Assembly (NCBI GenBank): GCA_024709165.1
Contig: JANJXF010000128.1
Location: 1 to 36,090 of the forward strand
DNA: 36,090 nucleotides
DNA from: Thiobacillus sp.
GTDB taxonomy: Bacteria > Pseudomonadota > Gammaproteobacteria > Burkholderiales > Thiobacillaceae
Direction: 5' to 3'
The notes below the pieces were generated by a model. The model did not search any database. It was given only the letters and a program-made list of their open reading frames with translations, and had not been told where the DNA came from. The position numbers were made by a program, and so were the translations under genes. Positions 31,683-36,090 of the stretch are shown piece by piece. Numbering within the stretch: position 1 is the first letter of the stretch; every line of letters starts with the position of its first letter.

Positions 31683-33587
31683 CTACGCCGCGAACGCCTC
31701 GCCGATCCGTGTCAGCTCCACCTTGTCGCGCCGCAGCCGCTCGATCTGCTGCTTCAGTTGCGCCATGCGGTTGTGCAGCGTGCCCATGTTCTCGAGGATG
31801 CGTTGCAGGCTGGACAGACGGGTGTCGAGGTCGTGTTTGTACTCGCGGATACGCGTCATGACAGGATCGAGCGCAATGCGCAGCCAGCGCTCGGCTTCGG
31901 TGCGCGCGAGCAGGAAGGTCTTGCGCGCCTCTTCCGCGAGCCCGGCGTAGAAGCGGCGGATCATGAAGCGCTTTTCCAGCATGAGATTGGCGGGATCGCG
32001 GCAGAAGGCCTCGGTTTCCACCGCGAGCGTCTCCAGGCGGTGGCGGTAGGCGCCAAGATCGAGCCGCGGCACCTGCATCTTCGGCAGCCGATGCTGGCGG
32101 TGAAAGCGCGCGTAGGCCTGCTCGAGCACGTCCAGCATCTGGTTGGCCTGCGCGCTGGCGCGATGGAAGCGTGCGCCCATCTGCGCGCTCAGCTTGCGAA
32201 TGCCCTGAGTAAGACCATGCGTGGTCCAGCTTCCCTCCATCATCGCACGGCCATCCTTCAGGATGACGTCGAGTGTTTCCTCGGAAAGCTCGGCCAGCAG
32301 CTCCTTGCCGCGCGCCTGCAGGCCCCTGCGCGTGACGCGGAACTGGTCGGCGGTGGCATCGTAGGCCTCCTTTTCGCGCAGCAGCTCCGCGCGCGTCTGC
32401 TCGATCAGCTCGCGGTTCTTGCCGGACAACTGGGTGAGCTGGATGAGCTCATCGCTGGTGCGTTTGACGCGTGCCGACAGGTCGATCCGGCTCTCCTCCA
32501 TCATGCCGTTCACTTCGCGGCCGATGGAATGGAACAGCATGTCGCGCCGCGCCGGGACGATCTGGTGCGCGAGCAGATATTCCAGTGCGTCGATGCCGGA
32601 ACGCAGGCGCAACTCCTCGTCGCCACGCACCTTGGCCGTCAGCGCCTTCTGCGCCGACACCGCGAACACATTGGCGCGCGGCAGCTTGAGCACGTGCGCG
32701 GTCTCCTCGGCCTGGCGCTCGATGGTGGCGCGCACCTCGGCGTCGTTCTTCAGCTCGTCCCACAGCATGTCGATCTTGTTCAGCACCGCGACGTGGTAAT
32801 TGGTGTGGCGATGCACGTGCTTCTGCCAGATTTCCAGATCCGAGCGGGTCACCCCGGTGTCGGTGCCGAGCAGGAAAAGGACGGCGTGCGCAGCGGGAAT
32901 CACCGAGAGGGTCAACTCGGGTTCGGTACCCAGCGCGTTGAGGCCCGGGGTGTCGAGAATGGTGAGTCCGGCCTCCAGCAACGGATGCGGGCAATTGACC
33001 ATGGCGTAGCGCCAGACAGGCACCTCCACGGTGCCGTCAGGACGCAGTGCATGGCGTTCGCTATCGTTTTCCCCTTGCCACAGTCCCAGCTCGATGGCCT
33101 CGAGCGCCGGCATCGGCCGAGTCTCGGTGAGCTTCTTCAGACTTTCCTGCAGCTGGCGCGGGTCTTCGGGATCGAGCGACACGCGGCACCACTCGACCGG
33201 CATGCGCTTCAGGCGCGCCAGCGACGCATCGCACCGCCGCGTCTCGATCGGCAGCAGAAGCAGGCTGGGCGCCTCGTCGGAATTGTAGCCGAGCTCGGTC
33301 GGACACATGGTGGTGCGGCCGACGTCGGACGGCAGCAGGCGCTGGCCGTGATCGGCAAAAAACAGCGCATTGATGAGTTCGGTCTTGCCGCGCGAGAACT
33401 CGGCGACGAAAGCCACCACCAGACGATCCTGGCGCAGGCTGGCAGCAGTGTCCGCCAGACGCAGGGTGCGCTCGGCGTCGATGCCGTGCTGACGGTCCAG
33501 CCAGTCGGCGTAGTCGGTAATCGCAGTCGCCAGCTTCAGACGGCGCTCGCTGTAGTCGGCGACTTCCTTTTCCAGATGGATGCTCAT
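31683..33587 (-). CDS. Dynamin-like GTPase
   Basis: A 634-residue protein with a dynamin-type GTPase domain in its first half and a long helical region after about residue 340. G1 is VAEFSRGKTELINAL (Lys68, Thr69), where Ala62 takes the place of the first P-loop glycine; G2 is around Thr92-Thr93 (GRTTMCPTEL), G3 is DTPG (212-215) and G4 is NKID (270-273). Heptad-like stretches near 390-440 and 590-625 suggest coiled coils. No membrane span is evident. Bacterial dynamin-like proteins remodel or protect membranes; the role of this one is unknown. The ATG overlaps the stop of the DUF167 gene (ATGA), making it the last gene of the yggS-proC-yggT-yggU operon. Confidence 0.85.
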   Translation of the reverse strand: MSIHLEKEVADYSERRLKLATAITDYADWLDRQHGIDAERTLRLADTAASLRQDRLVVAFVAEFSRGKTELINALFFADHGQRLLPSDVGRTTMCPTELGYNSDEAPSLLLLPIETRRCDASLARLKRMPVEWCRVSLDPEDPRQLQESLKKLTETRPMPALEAIELGLWQGENDSERHALRPDGTVEVPVWRYAMVNCPHPLLEAGLTILDTPGLNALGTEPELTLSVIPAAHAVLFLLGTDTGVTRSDLEIWQKHVHRHTNYHVAVLNKIDMLWDELKNDAEVRATIERQAEETAHVLKLPRANVFAVSAQKALTAKVRGDEELRLRSGIDALEYLLAHQIVPARRDMLFHSIGREVNGMMEESRIDLSARVKRTSDELIQLTQLSGKNRELIEQTRAELLREKEAYDATADQFRVTRRGLQARGKELLAELSEETLDVILKDGRAMMEGSWTTHGLTQGIRKLSAQMGARFHRASAQANQMLDVLEQAYARFHRQHRLPKMQVPRLDLGAYRHRLETLAVETEAFCRDPANLMLEKRFMIRRFYAGLAEEARKTFLLARTEAERWLRIALDPVMTRIREYKHDLDTRLSSLQRILENMGTLHNRMAQLKQQIERLRRDKVELTRIGEAFAA

Positions 33588-33898
33588 ATCTTGCTATCGT
33601 TCTCGATCAGGGTCCACGGCGCGTCGACTCCCCTCACGGCAACCGTTTTCTGCCGCGATGTCTCACCCCTCACCAGGTGCAGCGTGGATTTCGCGACGCC
33701 CAGGACAGCCGCGAGCCAGGCCAGCAGGTGCTCGTTCGCCTTGTTATCGACCGGCGGTGCGGCAATCTTTAACTTGAGGCGCCCGCCATGCACGCCCGCG
33801 ATGCCGGTCGTCCGCGCACCCGGCTGGACGTGCAGGTCGAGCAGCCAGGCGTCGCCGTCGCGGCGCGCCCAGACGGGTGGGGCCGGCTCAGAGCGCAC
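33584..33898 (-). CDS. DUF167 family protein (YggU-like)
   Basis: A 104-residue DUF167/YggU protein with LDLHVQPGARTTGIAGVHGGRLKLKIAAPPVDNKANEHLLAWLA, the family core. Function unknown; widely found next to yggT and proC. The start is a GTG at 33898 that overlaps the end of yggT by 11 bases. The stop overlaps the dynamin-like gene. Confidence 0.9.
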   Translation of the reverse strand: MRSEPAPPVWARRDGDAWLLDLHVQPGARTTGIAGVHGGRLKLKIAAPPVDNKANEHLLAWLAAVLGVAKSTLHLVRGETSRQKTVAVRGVDAPWTLIENDSKI

Positions 33899-34463
33899 CG
33901 ATCAGGGCGCGTTCCAGTCCAAGCACCGGCACCATCAGCACCAGCTGGCACAGGAGAAACAGCACCAGCGGCGTGAGATCGATGTTGGCGACCAGTGGCA
34001 CGACGCGGCGCAGAGGTCGCAGAAAGGGTTCGGACAACTCGTACACCACCGGCATCAGCGGTGAACTGGTGTTGACCCAGGACAGCACTGCGCGCACCAG
34101 GGTGAGGCCGATGATCAGGTACACCGCCAGGCTCACCAGACGCACCACCGCCAGGCCGATCAGCACGGGCCACACCCGCGGCCCCGCCAGCGCAAAGGGG
34201 AAACCGTCGAGCCAGTAGCCGGCGGCGACCACGACGAACTCCACCACGAGCGCCAGCACCAGGCAGGCCCAGTCGAGCCCGAACACGCCGGGAATCGCGC
34301 GGCGCAGGGGCTTGACCGCGAAATCGGTCAACGCCACGATGAACTGCGCAAACGGATTGCGGAACGGCACGCGGAACAGCTGCATCATGAAGCGCAGCAG
34401 CACCGCAATGACGAACAGGTTGCCCAGCGTCTGGATGAGAAACTTGAGCGCGGCTCCGATCAT
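33888..34463 (-). CDS. YggT family membrane protein
   Basis: A 191-residue integral membrane protein with two YggT repeats (FRVPFRNPFAQFIVALTDFAVKPLRR and SWVNTSSPLMPVVYELSEPFLRPLRRVVP) and about four to five membrane spans. The family is implicated in membrane/osmotic homeostasis and resembles CcmB/SepG-associated proteins of other phyla. The ATG overlaps the proC stop (ATGA). Confidence 0.93.
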   Translation of the reverse strand: MIGAALKFLIQTLGNLFVIAVLLRFMMQLFRVPFRNPFAQFIVALTDFAVKPLRRAIPGVFGLDWACLVLALVVEFVVVAAGYWLDGFPFALAGPRVWPVLIGLAVVRLVSLAVYLIIGLTLVRAVLSWVNTSSPLMPVVYELSEPFLRPLRRVVPLVANIDLTPLVLFLLCQLVLMVPVLGLERALIGAL

Positions 34464-35275
34464 GCCAGCCGCCCCAGTTCATCGCCCAGCTCGGCGCTGC
34501 GCCGGCGCGCCGCCTCCACCGCCTGCCCCACGGCAGCCTTGACCGCCGCCGCTTCCAGCGCGGCGACGCCGCGCTCGGTGGTACCGCCCCGGGAAGTGAC
34601 ACGCTGGCGCAGCACCGCGGGTTCCTCGCCGGACTCCAGCGCCAGCTTGGCGGCACCGAAGAAAGTCTGCAACGCCAGCTGGCGCGCCGTGGCTGGCGCC
34701 AGCCCCTGCGCCACCGCGGCGGCTTCCAGCGATTCGATGAAATAGAACACGTAGGCCGGTCCGCTGCCCGACACTGCGGTCACCGCGTCGAGCTGCGTCT
34801 CGTCCTCGACCCACACCACGCCGCCCACGGCGCGCAGCACGGTTTCGGCCTGCGAGCGCGCGTCAGCGGCCACCTCCGGGGCCGCATAGAGTCCGGCCAC
34901 CCCCGCCTGCACCAGCGCCGGGGTGTTGGGCATGCTGCGCACGATGCGCGTGTGCCCCCCCAGCCAGCGCGACAGATCGGCGACACGGACCCCGGCGGCG
35001 ATCGATATCACCAGATGCCCCGCCAGGCGCGTGGACAGTGCGGCCGCGACCTCGGGCAGCGTCTGCGGCTTGACCGCCAGCACCAGCAAGGGATGCAGGC
35101 GGGCGTGCGGCAGTTCGGCGTGCGTGACCACGCCAAAACGCGCCGCCAGCTGCGCGCGTGCGTCGGCGTTGATTTCCACCACCTCGATGTCGGCCGGCGC
35201 CGTGCCGCTGGCGACCAGCCCGCCGATAATGGCCGCAGCCATGTTGCCACCGCCGATGAAGCTGACTTTATTCAT
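34460..35275 (-). CDS. proC: Pyrroline-5-carboxylate reductase
   Basis: A 271-residue ProC that makes proline from pyrroline-5-carboxylate with NAD(P)H. Rossmann motif VSFIGGGNMAAAIIGG at the N terminus, VRSMPNTPALVQAGVAG and the C-terminal GSGPAYVFYFIESLEAAAV region. The ATG at 35275 (MNKVSFIGG) is preferred to an earlier in-frame start. It overlaps the yggS end by 8 bases. Confidence 0.97.
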   Translation of the reverse strand: MNKVSFIGGGNMAAAIIGGLVASGTAPADIEVVEINADARAQLAARFGVVTHAELPHARLHPLLVLAVKPQTLPEVAAALSTRLAGHLVISIAAGVRVADLSRWLGGHTRIVRSMPNTPALVQAGVAGLYAAPEVAADARSQAETVLRAVGGVVWVEDETQLDAVTAVSGSGPAYVFYFIESLEAAAVAQGLAPATARQLALQTFFGAAKLALESGEEPAVLRQRVTSRGGTTERGVAALEAAAVKAAVGQAVEAARRRSAELGDELGRLA

Positions 35276-35972
35276 TACCGTAATTCCTTTCGCCAAACAG
35301 CGCAGTACCCACCCGCACGATGGTCGCGCCTTCCAGGATGGCCGCCTCGAGGTCGGCCGACATGCCCATCGAAAGGGTATCGAGGTCGTGTCCGCGCGCC
35401 TTGAGTGTGTCGAACAGTTCGCGCACGCGGCGGAACGCCGCGCGTTGCGCCGTCGGATCCGGCGTCGGTGCGGGAATCGCCATCAGCCCGCGCAGGCGCA
35501 GGGCGGGAAGCCCGGCTACCGTGTCGGCCAGCGCCGGCAGTTCGGCAGGACTCACCCCGCCCTTGCTCGCCTCGCCGCTGATCTTGACTTCGAGACACAC
35601 CTCCAGCGGCGGCAACCCGCGCGGGCGCTGCGCCGACAGACGCTCGGCCACCTTCAGGCGGTCGACGCTGTGCACCCAGGCGAAATTTTCCGTGATCGGG
35701 CGCGTCTTGTTGCTCTGGATCGGACCGATGAAATGCCACACCAGAGGCAGGTCGTCCAGCGCCGCTTGTTTTTCGAGTGCTTCCTGCACGTAATTCTCAC
35801 CGAACGCGCCCTGTCCGGCCGCTGCCAGCGCCCGCACCGCCGCGGCGCCGAAGGTCTTGCTCACCGCCAGCAACTGCACCGTCCCCGGATCGCGCCCGGC
35901 CTCGCAGCAGGCGCGCACGATCCGCGCCCGCACGGCCTGCAGGCGCGCCACCGCGGGCTCAAGTTCACGCAT
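35268..35972 (-). CDS. PLP homeostasis protein (YggS/PLPBP)
   Basis: A 234-residue YggS/PLPBP-family protein that binds pyridoxal phosphate and balances vitamin B6 and amino-acid pools. The PLP lysine is in QLLAVSKTFGAAAVRALA; other landmarks are FGENYVQEALEK, WHFIGPIQSNKTR and LSMGMSADLEAAI near the C terminus. The ATG at 35972 (GGGAC site) best fits family length; an ATG at 35990 would add six residues. Divergent from pilT. Confidence 0.95.
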   Translation of the reverse strand: MRELEPAVARLQAVRARIVRACCEAGRDPGTVQLLAVSKTFGAAAVRALAAAGQGAFGENYVQEALEKQAALDDLPLVWHFIGPIQSNKTRPITENFAWVHSVDRLKVAERLSAQRPRGLPPLEVCLEVKISGEASKGGVSPAELPALADTVAGLPALRLRGLMAIPAPTPDPTAQRAAFRRVRELFDTLKARGHDLDTLSMGMSADLEAAILEGATIVRVGTALFGERNYGNE

Positions 35973-36037
35973 GTCCCGGCCGTTACTCATGTTGGTTATT
36001 ATCCGCCAAAATCCCACCCATATAGAACGAGGCACGC

Positions 36038-36090
36038 GTGGACATTTCCGAACTGCTGGCATTTTCCGTCAAGAACAAGGCTTCCGACCT
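36038..36090 (+). CDS. pilT: PilT twitching motility ATPase (N-terminal fragment)
   Basis: Only the first 17 codons are present (VDISELLAFSVKNKASDL), the conserved N terminus of the PilT type IV pilus retraction ATPase. The start is a GTG with a GAGG site 5 bases upstream. The gene is cut by the window end. Its 65-base divergent gap with yggS contains TATAGA (36021-36026) and GATAAT (minus) as possible -10 elements, neither with a clear -35. Confidence 0.88.
   Translation, partial: MDISELLAFSVKNKASD

Overview
The window is a G+C-rich, gene-dense bacterial segment. Gene order points to a denitrifying betaproteobacterium, probably of the Rhodocyclales (Azoarcus/Thauera/Dechloromonas-like). The pointers are a nirS-type denitrification cluster, a rhodanese-grxC-secB-gpsA block, the betaproteobacterial type of glutamate-cysteine ligase followed by gshB, a PTS with only EIIA-Man, HPr and EI, and yggS-proC-yggT-yggU divergent from pilT. 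This assignment is inference from synteny and protein style; no 16S or other marker lies in the window. No tRNA, rRNA, CRISPR array, insertion sequence or phage gene was seen.

Region 1 (170-2515, minus strand): a TDT/SLAC1-family membrane transporter and a dGTPase-like HD hydrolase (dgt).

Region 2 (2579-13584, minus strand, transcribed from 13584 downward): a nearly continuous nitrite-reductase operon. Order: nirS (cytochrome cd1) - NirT-like tetraheme quinol dehydrogenase - ethylbenzene-dehydrogenase-type haem protein - small cupredoxin - nirC - nirF - nirDL (fused) - nirG - nirH - nirJ - nirN - a second, degenerate d1-propeller protein. NirDL/G/H, NirJ, NirF, NirN and NirC make haem d1 for NirS; the NirT-like protein, the diheme-like protein and the cupredoxin could carry electrons to it. 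nirE is not in the window. Two FNR/DNR-type boxes and a further palindrome lie upstream of nirS, and a strong GC hairpin separates nirS from the rest.

Region 3 (13822-19591): aroB (minus), then, divergently, an RND efflux pair (periplasmic adaptor and permease) with a small DUF2892 membrane protein. A sharp inverted repeat of the ArsR/BigR/SqrR kind overlaps their predicted promoter.

Region 4 (19596-22742, plus): rhodanese - grxC - trxC - secB - SH3-domain protein - gpsA, a thiol-redox, protein-export and lipid-precursor block.

Region 5 (22918-24847, plus): a DUF59 Fe-S assembly protein, an NnrS-like polytopic membrane protein and a hemerythrin, preceded by a good match to the NO-sensing NsrR operator. 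This is a probable nitric-oxide damage/repair operon and fits the upstream denitrification genes.

Region 6 (24904-31615): an unknown membrane-anchored protein and trmL (minus); then gshA-gshB-apbE and EIIA-ptsH-ptsI (plus), both tightly coupled.

Region 7 (31683-36090): yggS-proC-yggT-yggU and a dynamin-like GTPase form one overlapping minus-strand operon, divergent from pilT, which is cut by the window end.

Most promising for something new: the degenerate d1-propeller that has lost its cytochrome domain and proximal haem ligand, the unusual electron-carrier trio inside the nir operon, and the dynamin-like GTPase translationally coupled to yggT/yggU.
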